DNA from: Eonycteris spelaea
Lineage: Eukaryota > Chordata > Mammalia > Chiroptera > Pteropodidae
Direction of reading: 5' to 3'
NCBI GenBank assembly: GCA_003508835.1
Contig: PUFA01000084.1
Coordinates: 5,022,001 to 5,086,000 of the forward strand
DNA: 64,000 nt
Shown one piece after another: positions 1-11,807 of this stretch; positions within the stretch are counted from its first letter, which is position 1, and each line of letters opens with the position of its first letter. The position numbers were made by a program, and so were the translations under genes. Below the pieces are notes generated by a model that was not told where the DNA came from, made no database searches, and saw only the letters and a program-made list of their open reading frames with translations.

Positions 1-2735
1 ATTTATCTATCCATGGACACTTAGGTTGCTTTCTGTGTTTTAGCTATTGTGAACAATGATGCTGTGAACATGGGTGTACAAATATCTTTTTGAGAACTGG
101 CTTTCCATTTTTAAAATAAATACCTTGAAGTGGAATTGCTGGAATGGTAATTCTACTTTTAATTTTTTGAGGAACTACCATACTGTTTTCCACAGTGGCT
201 ATAACATGTTACATTCTCATCAATAGCATGCAAATATTTTCTCCCATTTTGTGGATTTTCTTAACCTGTTGATAGTGTCTTTTGATGCAAAAATTTAAAT
301 AATTTTCATGAAGATCATTTTGTGAACTTTTTTTTCACCTTTGATGTCACATGCAAGAAATTATTGCTAAATCCAGTTTCATGAAGATTTTATTTTTTTT
401 TTTTTTTTTTCTGAGGGTTTTATAGTTTTAGGCCTTACATTTAGGGCATGGATTCATTTTGAGTTAATTTTTGTATATGGTGTTAGGTAAGGGTAAAATT
501 TATAATTTTGTGCATGGGTATCCAGTTTTCCTAGCACCATTTGTTGAAAAGACTGCTTTTCTCCATTGAGTGGTCTTGGCACCCTGGTTGAAAATCATAT
601 GACTATATATGCAAATATTTATTTCTTGATTCTCAACTCTATTTCATTGGTCTATATACCTTTCTTTATGACATTACCACACTTATTTGACTACTGTAGT
701 GTTTTAGTAAGTTTTGAAATCAGGAGATATGAGTTCTCCAGCTCTGCTCTTTTCTGAGGACTGTTTTGGCTGTTTGAGGTCCTTTGAAATCCCATATGAA
801 TTTTAGGATGGATTTTCTTTTTTGTAAAAAAATTCATTGATATTTTTATAGAGATTACTTTAAATATGTAGAACACTTTGGAGGATATAGACATCTTAAT
901 AATATTAAATCTTCTAATCCACAAACATGGAATTCTTCCCATTTATTTATGCCTTCTTAATTTTTTTCTGAAATATTTGGTAGTTTCATTATACAAGCCC
1001 TTTACCTTCTTGGTTAAGTTAATTCCTAAGAATTTTATTTTATTTTTCGATGTTACTGTAAATGGAATTATATTCTTATTTTTTTAATTGTTTTTTGTTA
1101 TTCTAAAGAAATGAAACTAATTTTTGTGGGTTGACTTTGTATCTTGCTACTTTGCTTAATTTGTTTATTCTAACAATTTTTTTAGTGGAATCTTTGGTGT
1201 TTTCTACATGGAAGATTATATCATCTGCAGACAGATAATTTTAGTTCTTCCTTTCCAGTTTAGGTATTTTTATTTATTTTTCTTGCCAAATTGCTCTGGC
1301 AAAAACTTCCAGCACTATGTTGACAAGAAGTGGCAAAATAGGCATCGTTGCTTGTTCTGAATCTTAGAGGAAAAACTTTCTTTCACCATTGAGTATGATA
1401 TTCACTGTGAGCTTTTTATATATGGTTTTTATTATGTTGAGGTGGTTTTCTTGTATTCCTAATTGGTTGAGTTATTTTTTTTTAATCATGAATGGCTATT
1501 GAATTTTATCAAATGCTTTTTCTACATCAACTATGAGATGATCATGTGTTTTTTCACCCTTCACTCAGTTAATGTGGTGTATTACATTAACTGATTTTCA
1601 TATGTTGAACCATCCTTACATTCCAGGAATATATCTCATTTGGCTGAGATATATAATCCTTTTAATATATTGCTGAATTCAGTTTGCTAGTACTTTGTTG
1701 AGGATTTTTGTATTAATGTTCATAAGAGATATTTGTCTAGTTTTCTTGTAGTACCATTGTCTGGCTTTGATACTGGTAATTCTGGCCTCATAGAATGAGT
1801 TAGGGTGTGTTTCTCCTCTTTAGTCTTTTTGGAAAAGTTTGAGGATTAGTGTTAGTTTTTTAAATGTTTCATAAAATTCAGTAAGCCATCAGATTAAATA
1901 TTCTTTGTTGGGACATTTTTGATTACCACTTCAATCTTTTTACTAATTATGGTCTATTCATAATTTTATTTTTTCATGATTTAGTCTTTGTTGGTTTTGT
2001 GTTTCTAGAAATTCATCCATTTATCTAAGTTATCCAATTTATTTGCATGCAGTTGCTCATAGTACTATGTTATAACTCTTTTTATTTCTGTAGAATCAGT
2101 AGTAATGTCCTCATGTTGATGTCTGATTTTAGAAATCTGAGTCTCTTTTCTCTTTTTCTTAGTCTATCTATCTAAGGATTTATCAATTGTGTTGACTTTT
2201 TTTAAAGAACCAACTTTTGTTGATTCTCTCTATTATTGTTCTATTCTTTATTTCATTTATCTCTCTCTCAGTTTATTATTTCCTTTCTTCTGCTAACTTT
2301 AAGTTTAACTTGTTCTTCTTTTTCTAGTTCCTTAAGTTGTAAAGTTAAATTGTTAATTTGATTTTTTTTTTCTTTTCTTTTCTTTTTAATGTAAGTGTTT
2401 GTAACTATAAATTCTCTCTTAGCTTTTGGTATGTTATATTTTCATTTTCATTCATCTCTATGTCATTTCTAGTTTTCCCCTATTTTTTTTATCTATTGGT
2501 TTAGAGTGTGTTGTTTAATTTCCATAAATTTGTGAATTTTTCTGTTTCCTTCTGTTGTTGATTTCTAATTTTATTCTTTGTGGTCAGAGAAGACACTTTT
2601 TATAATATTAACCTTTTAAAATATATTTAGACCTAATTTATGACCTAACATATGGTCTATTCTGGAAAATATATAATGTGCACTTGAGAAAATGTATAAT
2701 CTGTTGTCACAGAGTAGACTGTTCTCTATATGTTC
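1..2735 (-). mobile_element. L1 fragment, ORF2 (RT to C-terminal region)
   Basis: Read on the minus strand this is an old L1 ORF2, from the region upstream of the RT core down to the C-terminal segment; its 3' end runs off the left edge. The antisense text follows the familiar L1 order throughout: a CCATGGACACTTAGGTTG block near base 10, CAGCACCATTTGTTGAAAAG near 535, TTCCTAAGAATTTTATT near 1023, TTTTCTACATCAACTATGAG near 1518 and GGTCTATTCTGGAAAAT near 2653. The RT catalytic box lies at about 1214-1237, where the minus strand reads L-S-A-D-D-I, so the usual aromatic residue is replaced. Many stops and indels show it is long dead. T-runs at about 390-410 and 2360-2385 are internal expansions. 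Confidence 0.9.
691..942 (-). pseudogene. L1 ORF2p remnant downstream of the RT core
   Basis: An 83-codon stop-free stretch inside the first L1. Its translation contains IPCLWIRRFNIIKMSI, a recognisable version of the L1 ORF2p segment that normally reads like IPCSWIGRINIVKM, followed by a K-F/I-I-K-I-like run. The stretch is a chance survivor of a decayed frame; flanking parts of the same ORF2 are interrupted by stops and frameshifts. It has no promoter or splice context of its own and should not be called a gene. Confidence 0.6.
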
Positions 2736-3122
2736 ATTACCCCCATAATTGTTTTTATATTACTAATAATAAGTGATTTTTATAGTTTTCTATACCTTAA
2801 AAATCCTCATTTCTACACCATTATATAAAATACTTTATGCTATTTGTTCTCTCTGTAGTGACTTTATAACATCTCTCCTGCCTCTTCTTTCTTTCATCTC
2901 CTGCATCTACATACTTCTCTTCTTTCATTACTTAATTTTAAAAACATAGTTTCCTTTAAAAAGTTATAAAGTGATTTCTTTATAATGTCCAATGACATAA
3001 ACTTATTTAACCAATAATTTATGCGAGCTTATTATCAAGGCCATTTTATAGTGAGAACGCAATCTGGACCATATTACATAAAACAGATGCTATTATTTTA
3101 CCTTTCATTTCATGCTAAAGAG
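2736..3122. other. Unassigned AT-rich stretch
   Basis: Pyrimidine-rich, AT-rich DNA following the L1. It may be a more decayed continuation of that element or of another L1, but I could not match it to a known L1 block. No coding potential seen. Confidence 0.4.
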
Positions 3123-3144
3123 TTATATATATTTATATATGTAT

Positions 3145-3177
<33 letters not shown>

Positions 3178-3257
3178 CACATACATATATATATACACAC
3201 ATACATACATATATATGTATACATATACATATACATACACACACACACACACACACA
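3123..3257. repeat. Compound (TA)/(CATA)/(CA) microsatellite
   Basis: About 135 bases of alternating purine-pyrimidine repeat: TATA blocks, a run of CATA tetramers, further TA/CA mixtures and a terminal CA run. Open frames over this segment (Tyr/Ile/His repeats on one strand, Cys/Val on the other) are by-products of the repeat. Confidence 0.95.
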
Positions 3258-4559
3258 ATTTTTTTAAGAACAAGGACAAGGACTATAAAATAGACCCAGT
3301 AAGTAATGATTCTTACCACTAGTTAATTTAGCTTATTTAAATTGAACTTTCCCCACTTCCCTTGAAAGCTCATAGGGATACAATTTTATCTTTATAATGT
3401 GACACTAACTTATCTTTTGATAAAGATGTTAAAAGCAACCCGTCTGATGTACTCAGGGTTGGATAGCATGCCCTAATTTTTGTTGACTAGTGACCTCTAA
3501 AACTTATTACACTTGAGCCCACTTAATATCAAGTCACCTAATGGAAGCACATTTCTTTCCACCAAATCATTTTCTACTAATTCAGTACAATTTTGCCCAT
3601 TTAATATCAATTGACACTAAACGATTTCCTGTGCAATGTCAATTGAAAATCACTGATTTCCTGCTAATACAGCACTTAGTGTCAATTTCTGTGTGCAGCA
3701 AAAGCATTTTTTCAATTAACTACACTATATAATTTTTTGTTTTTAGTTGTTTGCATAGAATGCCCGATAATAGTTTTATGAAACAAAGACATAAGAAGGA
3801 GAAAAAATGACTCTATTCCTTGGCATTAAATAATTTAAATCTAATGATGTTATTTCACTCTATAGGAGGCCAGATAGCTTATTGAAAAACTTTGGAATAT
3901 ATCAAGCAATCTGGTAGTAAATTGAAATTCGCTGTAAATAGAATTGTGTGTTTTGAACATTGTATACTAAGCTATATGTAGAAAAATGTTTTGACCAACA
4001 AGAAAATCCTACTAGTACTGCTTCTCACAATTTAGATCAAGATTTACTATTAAATACTTATTAATGAAAATTATTCCATTAATTTAGGAACATGAGCTCA
4101 TTTAAATATCCTCATATACTGTACTAAAAAACTGGGGCTACCTTACTTACACTAACTCATGAAAATTAAGAAAGCTTTGTGGCCTGGCACAGTATTAGAA
4201 GCATAGCTGAAGCTGTTCTTCTGATTTGATAATATCAACTTATTTAGCAAGTGCAAGTATTTCTATAATGCTCAGTATATAGCTACAATTCTGGATGGTT
4301 ATAGGGAAAGGAGGAAATTGGAGTTGATTCTTCCTATCCTAGAGAATTATGAAGAGATGTTTATGAAAACAGAAAATTATTCAAAACTATAAATAAAATA
4401 AATGTGTTTTGAATTTTTATTAAAGTGCTAAGCTGTTTAGCCAAACACATTATAGGATACCTAACTAGAATAAGTAATGGCCTCTTCGTGTAACAGAGCT
4501 CAACATATGATGAGAAAGAAAAGATTACTAAATGAGAAATAATTAAATAACAATACTAA
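3258..4559. other. Unassigned stretch with a diverged tandem duplication
   Basis: No gene or named repeat recognised. An imperfect direct duplication of about 78 bases starts at 3523 and again at 3601 (both begin TTAATATCAA). A perfect 12-base inverted repeat, AATTGACACTAA at 3609-3620 and TTAGTGTCAATT at 3676-3687, lies in and just after it. Confidence 0.4.
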
Positions 4560-4830
4560 TAATTTATATACTGTACTACATACAATAATAGGCACTGGGG
4601 ATGCAGAGAGAAGTAAATATATTTTTTATTCTTTTGATGAACTTTAATAATAGAAGTGGAATGATATATATGTTTATATTTATGTAAATATTATATAACA
4701 CTGATTTGATGGCGTACAACACCATGCTATGAGCAAACAAAGAAAGGGCATCTATTTATTGCAGCTTGGTAATTTCAGGCAAAAGTTATTGATGTTTGAA
4801 ATGATCTTTGAAAAATGTATAGTAAATGAC
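4560..4830 (-). mobile_element. L2 fragment (3' region)
   Basis: GGCACTGGGGATGCAGAGAGAAG near 4592 is the reverse-strand form of the L2 3' end (the GTGCCAGGCACTG...GGGGATACAG block). GAGCAAACAAAGAAAGGGC near 4731 and AT-rich text follow. Strongly diverged. Confidence 0.5.
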
Positions 4831-4969
4831 TAGACAACAAGAGGGGGAAGATATCTTTGGTCAGAGGGACCAGCATGAATACAAGCATAGAGATTACTTC
4901 CACACAAAAAAGGCTAATGGAGTTCATCATCACCAAACTAGTAACACAAGAAATGTTAAAGAGACAAGA

Positions 4970-5100
4970 AGAAGAAAAAGAAAGAGAGGGAGGGGAGAGG
5001 GAGGGAGGTAGGGGATGAGGAGAGGGAGAAGGAAAAGAAGGAAAAGGTGAAGGAGGAGGGAAAGGGAGGTAGAGAAGGAGAAGAAGAAAAAGAATATGAA
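4970..5100 (+). repeat. Purine-rich L1 inter-ORF spacer
   Basis: Almost pure A/G run of GAA, GGA and GGGA units on the plus strand. Its position between the ORF1 end and the ORF2 start identifies it as the AG-rich inter-ORF spacer of this L1, perhaps expanded after insertion. Confidence 0.7.
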
Positions 5101-5447
5101 TAATAAAATGGCAATAACTACATATCTAACAACAGTTACTTTAAATAAATGGATTAAGTGCTCCAGTCAAAAGACACAGGGTGGTTGAATGGATAAGAAA
5201 ACAAAACCTTTAGAGATGCTGCCTACAAGAGATTCATTTCAGATCAAAAGACACACAGACTGAAAGCAAATCAGTAGAAAAAGTTATTTCATGAAAAAAA
5301 TAAAGTAGAGGTGGCAATACTTATATCAGACAAACAGAGTTTAAAACAAAGGCTATAACAAGAGACAAAGAAGGACCAGTAATTCCACTTCTGGATATTT
5401 ATCTGAAGAAATCTAAAACACTAATTTGAAAAGACTTATGCACCCAT

Positions 5448-5639
5448 GTGTTCATTGCAGCATTATTTACAGTAGCCAAGATATGGAAGCAACTTAAGTG
5501 TCTACCAATAGATGAATGGATAAAGAAGAAGTGGTACATATATATAACAGCATTACTCAGCCATAAAAAAAAAAAAAAGAAATCTTGCCTTATGCGACAA
5601 CATGGGTGGATTGAGAGGATATTGTGCCAAGTTAAATAA
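5448..5639 (+). pseudogene. L1 ORF2p C-terminal remnant
   Basis: A 63-residue open stretch inside the internally deleted L1. It starts MFIAALFTVAKIWKQLKC and continues with EWIKKKWYIY, closely matching the last part of L1 ORF2p (FIAALFTIAK-W-QPKCP...WIKKMWYIYT). An A-run at about 5564-5578 shifts the frame afterwards. It lacks the RT and is cut off from the endonuclease start, so it has no catalytic function. Confidence 0.75.
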
Positions 5640-6039
5640 GAAAGATACCGTGTGATTTCACTTATGTGTAGAATCTAAAAAACAAAACAAACAGTACCAA
5701 ACTCATAGATAGAACATTTTGATGGTTGCCAGATGGGAGGAGTGTTAGGGGGATGGGTGAAAAAGGGGAAAGGATTAAGAAGAGCAAATTGGTAGTTATA
5801 AAATAGTCATGTAGATGTAAAGTACAGCATAGGGAATATAGTCAATAATACTGTAATAAACAGATGTTGTCAGAGAGGTACTAGATTTATTGGGGTTATC
5901 ACTTCATAAGTTACCTAATGTCTAACCACATGTTGTATACCTGAAACTAATATAATATTTTATGTCAACTAATTCAACAATAAAAAATTATTTTAAAAAT
6001 GTGAAGATTACAAACAGTATGTTATGTAGGAAGCCATTA

Positions 6040-6750
6040 TACCCAAACATTGCATATATTTTACAAAGTTGGAATCATAAAAATATTATTTTGTAACATT
6101 TTATTCATTTAACAGTATGTTTTTCATTTTTCTCAGGTCCTTAATTTTTTTCATAGAAAAAATTTAAAAATTGCTATGTGGTATTCTGTCATATGTTTCA
6201 AATAATTTTTCTGAATTGATTGTCTTAATTTTGTTTAATTTTGTTATATAGATCTTTTAATTTTTTCATGTGTTCAAATCTACTATTTAAAAAAAATCTA
6301 TTATATTTTTCTTTATGGATTCTGCCTTTGCTTTTATGCTTAGAAAGAACTTCTTCAACTTGGATTAAAAATTCTTCTATATTTGCTTCTCTTTTTTTTA
6401 TGGTTTCATTGTTTACATAAAACTCTTTAAACCATCTGGAATTTTATTTTGATATACAGTGTGAGATAGCTCTAAATTTACTCTGTTCTAAATATTTAAC
6501 CAGTTGTCCCAGCACCATCAATTGAAAAATCTCTTGTTTTCCCTGTTGATTTGAAATGCATTATTTATCATATGTTAAATACTTAATTTATAAATGGGTT
6601 TGTTTCATGCCTTCCTCTTCAATTTCCAGCTTTTATTTATTTTTTTATTTTCAGTTTTATAAGTTTCTTTATTCTTTACTTGGACTATACTATTTTAATT
6701 ATTGTGGCTTTCATGATACAGTTTAAACCTGTTGATAAGATTTTTATTGA
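6040..6750 (-). mobile_element. Older L1 fragment (L1M type), ORF2 C-terminal half
   Basis: Antisense L1 blocks in the right order: CCATCTGGAATTTTATTTTGATATACAG near 6433, CCAGTTGTCCCAGCACCATC near 6500, GATTTGAAATGCATTATTTATCATATG near 6549 and ATTGTGGCTTTCATGATACAG near 6700. Much more diverged than the neighbouring L1, so it belongs to an older subfamily. Confidence 0.6.
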
Positions 6751-6769
6751 ATTATTTTTCATTTTAAAG

Positions 6770-6985
6770 GAGAGGAGGAGGGAGAGTTATTGCAACAGGG
6801 TCAAGGGATATTTGTGTTAGGATGAGGGTGATTTACATATTCTGAAAAGTAAAGAGCCAGTAGAGAAGAAGACATTGAAGATAAAGAGAGAGAAGTGATA
6901 ACTGATAAAGCAAAGTCCTAGAGGCTTTAGAGATTACAAAAATCAGGGCTACAAGTGGAGGGATTGGCCTTAAGTAGAATGATAA
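6770..6985 (-). mobile_element. Probable L2 fragment
   Basis: Purine-rich text with TACAAGTGGAGGGATTGGCCTTAAG near 6951, which resembles the reverse strand of the region upstream of the L2 3' end (GGTGGAGGGGTTGGCCTTAG). Assigned from that block and the general composition only. Confidence 0.42.
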
Positions 6986-7024
6986 TGATAGCGAGTTGGA
7001 AGATAAATAAATGAAACTATGACA

Positions 7025-7120
7025 TGCATTGAATCCATCTGATTATCACAGTAATTCTGTATATAGACATTATTGTTCTACAGATAAGGGAATTGAGTTT
7101 TAGAGATGTTAGGCAAAATA
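7025..7120 (-). mobile_element. MIR fragment
   Basis: ATTATTGTTCTACAGATAAGGGAATTGAG followed by TTTTAGAGATGTTAGGCAAAATAC is the reverse-strand MIR core (ATTTTACAGATGAGGAAACTGAGGC...AGAGGTTAAG). About 70 percent similarity by eye. Confidence 0.5.
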
Positions 7121-8609
7121 CATTAATTTTAAGAAAATTATGGTAAGATGAGATCTTGGACTTGTACAGTTGAAGTAAGTGAGGCATTTATATGTATTAT
7201 AAATAAAAAGGTTTCAAACTACCAGGAGTAATTTGGGATAGATTACCAGTAAACAGGATACAGTGAACATGCAGAAAGTGGATGAGAGGAAATTTCATAA
7301 AAAATCCTAATCAAAATGGATCTTATTTAACTTACTTCCATTTTCTCCATTTTTAATTTCTTTTCTTCCCCTCCCCCCAAAAAACCCTAAATATTAGTGA
7401 TTTATTAAACTATCCATGGAGCCTTGAAATCTATAAAATACGCTTTCTGATCTTCCTATGGCTCTCATTAAATGTCTTCAGATTTTTAGATATACCCCTG
7501 ACTTTGCAACATTCATTTACATCAATGTGTTTTTCTTCAGTCTATCCAGATAAATTTTATTAAGCCATTATTTGGAGTTAGGTATTCTATTAGTATTGGG
7601 AACACAAATATGAAAGAGATTCCTATTTTTTATTTAGTCTCTTTAATTACGATATTACAGAATCTGTAAATTTTATGTCATAGGAGAATTGAAAAATATT
7701 TATGCACTGCACACATATGTATCAAGCCTGGAAGCAAACAGTCTATTTTATTTAAGCCCTTTGTTTTATAGGCAAGGAAACCTATGTCCACAGATATTAA
7801 ATTATTTTTCGTATAGACATTATATTAAAAAATATCTCTTTTCATCAATAGGTACAATTATGATTATGTGATTTCATGAATCATTTTTGTTGATATATTT
7901 AAATATATCTGATTTTCTTTTATTCATATAATTGTGACAATCTTGCATTTCCAGTTAGAAAACAATCCTGGCTATTTTTGTATCTGAGGTAAATCTTCAC
8001 AATAATATCAAAGAGTAACGTACAATTTTATAATTTTAAATTAATATAATCTCTATCTTAGTAATAGTAGTTATTAACAGTAACTACTAACAGTTTATTA
8101 AATGTATACTAGATTGATTAAATTGTATTCCTAAGTGAATAAGTATGTAACATGTTGTGTTGTTAAATAATAATGTTAAAGCATATAAATGGAAGTTTTT
8201 TGTGGAAGAGTTAACCCCTCGCTGTGTGATTGAAGTGTATGAGCAAATTCTTTAAAAATTTCTCTTCTAACAGCTTGCTATATAGTTCTTGAAAACCCCA
8301 CCATTAGCAACCAGTTCTTTTCAAATGCAAGAGATATAATGTACATGCTTTACTCTTTAAATATCTAGTGTAAGTTAATTTGTAAGATTTTTTTATTTCC
8401 CAAGGCACAGTCCAAAAGGTGTTCCTTGAGAGAAAAATGGCTTAACCAACAGTAAGTTTTAATGAGGAGGATAGAGAGGTTGGGTTGCAAGTACAAGGAA
8501 AATCCAAGGAGTAAAGTAGAGGATTTGAGTAGTTAGATGCATAATGAGGATAGCATCCATTATTACTTCCATTAATGACCTTATCAAATTATATCGCAGT
8601 TACGTTGCT
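7121..8609. other. Mostly unassigned AT-rich stretch
   Basis: No gene recognised. A possible short reverse-strand L2 piece sits at 7560-7640 (GGTATTCTATTAGTATTGGGAACACAAATATGAAAGAG). The remainder has no recognisable structure. Confidence 0.4.
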
Positions 8610-8740
8610 GCCTCTCCAACTAGTTGTAAACTTTTCCATGTTGGAGAAGGCCTAATTTATCTTGTTATCAATACACTTACTATATAGTTCCTGATAAATA
8701 GCTAGGGTTCAGTAAATATTTATTGAATGAATAAAGGAAA
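8610..8740 (+). mobile_element. L2 3' end
   Basis: CTCCAACTAGTTGTAAACT, then TCTTGTTATCAATACAC and GTTCAGTAAATATTTATTGAATGAATAAAGG: the sense L2 terminus ending in AATAAATATTTGTTGAATGAATGA. Diverged but in the expected order. Confidence 0.55.
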
Positions 8741-11117
8741 AAAGGGGAATGTAGGAGATCAGGTTTATCACAAGGAAGGAAAAGGGAGAGTCTGAAGACA
8801 AACACTCCATATTTTTGCCTTGACCAACTTTGCCTTTTGCCAACAGTAGCCCTCTGATTTAGTCCTGCTAGAAGTGGAAAGCTACAGAAAACTTTCTGTG
8901 TGCTACAGAGTAGACAGTGTAGCATAGTTGGGTAATAAGATGTAAATATCAAATATGGATGACAAGGTTTATTCAAAAGTCATTTAATAAAGTATGTTTA
9001 TCTCCAAACTATTTGTCATTTAATACTTGATTCAAGAAAGGAGGTAAACTCAGAATCATCATTAAAATCCTAACTGAATTTGCATGATTGGACTAGCAAT
9101 GCTTAGAAATACTATTTAGTAATCCTCTTATGAAAAAGAATATTTGCTTTATTGCACCTATTTTTTTTCTTCTCTGTGTATTAAAAATGAGAAAGGGAGA
9201 AAGTGAAAAAAAAAGTATAAAATTTGGAGATAGTACAAAGAAATAAAGTGAGAGAGAAGAAAAATTTTAAAAGAAAGAAATGCAAAGAGAAAGGAGTTTT
9301 TGAAAACACCATATTATAAAAGTTTGCCCAAGTTTGGGTTTGTCTATGAGAAGTGTTTTCTATCATCAGATAAAAGTTATTTTTTCCTCATTTTCTACAT
9401 GTTCTGTCTAATGGTGTTAAAGATACATACCTAGTAAATTTTACTTGTGAACAACTAATTACTTTAAATTTCTCCTTTCAGTAAGTAGTAGAAACATACT
9501 TTTTGGAAATCTGTATAGATTTTTAAAAACTCTAAAAAATGTATCAGTATTATTTCTTCATTATTGAGTTGACCTAGCTGACGGATTAGGTTATTTGTAA
9601 AATTTTTAAGATCTGTATCTTTATCTAGGATTATTGTCATTTTAAAAATAATGCTGCTGTTAAGATGAAAGCAAGGATCTCCAGTGGTTTCAAGTAGCCC
9701 TTTCTAGCACTTGGACTTCCTGCAGAATTTGGGTCTCTACTGTCATGAGAACTTGGGGGTTGAATATGGTCATGAATCAGTCTCTACTTGGCCAACGAAG
9801 AAACTAAGATCTGTGCTATTTCCTTTTAGCTAAAATTAAAACTCAGTGTAGATTAAATGCCTTGAAAACATGGACCTTCTGTGCTGAAAGAGTGTGGAGG
9901 GCTATATGTATATATATCCCACATTACCGTTGCTTATAATGCCTAGAAACATGCCTTAACTATAATCTCTGTATATGCAGTATTGACCACTCCATTATAT
10001 GGAAGTATTCTGTGACTGTCTTATACTTGCTCTCTCCCTCTCTTTCTCCCTGTCTCTGTCCTTCTCCTGCTCCTTGTCACTGATCCACTCCCTCTCTCTT
10101 TTCCTCTTTCATGAATCAGGGTATATAGATTCTATTAGAAAATAGCTATTTTGACTAACTTTCAGCAACAAGTTTCTGTGTAGTGTAATAAGCCCTAGGG
10201 TTTGCACTTCTTTTTTCAGTTTTATTCGTGAATAAAGGAAAGACAAAAAGCAAGAGGCTCTTTCAATTTCCACAATCCTCTTCCTTGGGTGTCATTCCTT
10301 TCTTTGTTCAAAGATGAAGATTCTGTGTATTCTTCTCACAGAACACAGCCAGTTTTTCTTTTGCTCTATTTTAAAGGGTATAATATTTCTTGAACTGAAG
10401 GACACATTTATAATATAATTTCGAAGTGAGATTTTATTTACTTATCATTTTCATGGAAGATTTCTCTAAATTTTGGCAAGAGGTATTTGGCGGCTGTAGT
10501 TGGTAATTGGTCACATTTATCTGTCTTCATTTCAAGGATTTCCATGGTACTGAAGTTTCTGTTTAAGGAATTTGAAGAATGTTTAATTATGTACAGCCTA
10601 TGCAACATATTTACTTATCTGTCTTCTATTTTGTCAGCTATTTCTTTCCAAATGTTAAACAGGGTTACTAAAGCTGTGTCTGTGTGCATGTGTGTGTGTG
10701 CCTGTGTGTGTTTCGATAGAGGAGAAGCAGAAATGGAGGGAAAGTGGGCAGTCATTGCATTAGAGCCAACAGCCTCATGTCGAGCGAAAGGCATTTTATC
10801 TGAAAAATTTGTTTGTAATTCTCTAATTTCAAATTAACATATTTTTAAAAGGTTTGATAAAATGTGGTTGAAACAAATTTAAATAGAAATTTCTACCTTT
10901 TTGGTTTACTTTTTGTTGTAATCAAGTAGACATTGAATTAGTATCTTTGTAAATATTGTATAACGCCAAATATTTTGTGAATCAAAAGTCTAAACATTTT
11001 TCTGTTATCTCAGAAATTATATACATGTTTGAAAGCCAAAAAGTTTATATTTGAGTGGATATTTAGTTGCTATCACTGTTTCTAACTTGGAATGAACATT
11101 ACTTTTTGAAAATTTTT
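8741..11117. other. Unassigned stretch, no gene seen
   Basis: No repeat family or coding region recognised. Contains a pyrimidine-rich CT tract at about 10030-10110 and a short TG run near 10680-10712. The 116-codon open frame across 10487-10837 contains the TG run and has no recognisable domain. Confidence 0.4.
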
Positions 11118-11126
11118 AAAATTTCT
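11118..11126. repeat. Possible target-site duplication, left copy
   Basis: AAAATTTCT next to the T-run (reverse-strand poly(A)) of the L1 that starts at 11127. The same nine bases recur at 11808-11816 just past the far end of that L1. The word is short and AT-rich, so chance is possible. Confidence 0.4.
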
Positions 11127-11807
11127 TTTAAATTTCTTTTTTTTTAACTTAAAAATTATTGGGGTGACATTACTCAACAAAACCAAGAAGTTTCAAGTGT
11201 ACAATTCAATAATATGTCATATATATATATAGTGCATTGTGAGTTGGAAATCTACTCTGGGTAGATTTCCTTCCATCACCAAATATTTGACCCCTTTTAC
11301 CTCTACCTCCCTCTCCCTTCTTGCCTTTCCCTCTGATAATCACTAATCCATTGTCCATGTCCATGAGTCTGTGAATTTGTCATGTTTGTTTATTGCATTT
11401 AGATTTATATCCCACATATGAGTGATGTCATGTTATCAACTTTTTCTTTCTGACTTATTTTGCTTAGCATGATTATCTCAAGATCCATTTGTGTTGTCAC
11501 AAATGGCAGTATTTCATCCTTTTTCATATAGCTGAGTAATATTCCATTGTATATATGTACCATATCTTCTTTACCCAATCATCTGTCATACAATACTTCC
11601 ATCAACAAGGCAAAGAGACAACCGTCTGAATGGAAGAATATATTTTCAAACAATACCTCTAATAATGACCTAATATCCAAAATATACAAAGAACTCATAT
11701 AGCTCAGTAACAACAAAAAACAACTCAATTAAAAAATGAACAGAAGAGCCAGACACTTCTCCCAAGAAGACATACAAATGGCCAACAGATATTCCTCATT
11801 TCTACTC
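11127..11807 (-). mobile_element. L1 with 5' inversion (twin-primed)
   Basis: Two L1 pieces in opposite orientation. From the T-run at 11137-11145 to about 11590 the minus strand carries the ORF2 end and 3' UTR; the plus strand reads TTATTGGGGTGACATTACTC and later ATATTCCATTGTATATATG. From about 11597 the plus strand itself is sense ORF2, starting ATCAACAAGGCAAAGAGACAACC and continuing AAAATATACAAAGAACTCATA and AGACATACAAATGGCCAACAG. Those words are the ORF2p region upstream of the C-terminus. A 3' part in one direction with an inverted, upstream-derived 5' part is the standard product of twin priming. The GGGGTGACATT-type 3' end is one I associate with bat L1s. Confidence 0.85.

Larger units (their letters stand above)
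4898..6000 (+). mobile_element. Internally deleted L1: ORF1 end, spacer, ORF2 start joined to ORF2 end and 3' UTR
   Basis: Sense-strand L1, 5' truncated near 4898. It begins with the last codons of ORF1 (GGAGTTCATCATCACC near 4920, then CAAGAAATGTTAAAG). The purine-rich inter-ORF spacer follows (4970-5100), then ORF2 from about 5105, where AATGGCAATAACTACATA and CTCCAGTCAAAAGACACAGG match the endonuclease start. At about 5376 (GAGACAAAGAAGGAC) the endonuclease sequence stops after roughly 90 codons. It is joined to the ORF2 C-terminal region (AATTCCACTTCTGG at 5381), which runs through the ORF2 end and 3' UTR to an A-rich tail near 5985-6000. All of the RT is absent. A weak possible target-site word AGATTAC occurs at 4891-4897 and 6005-6011. 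Confidence 0.82.

Noticed and set aside
3021..3319. Opposed open frames with Tyr-Ile-His and Val-Cys repeats
   Set aside because: Direct translation of the TA/CA microsatellite.
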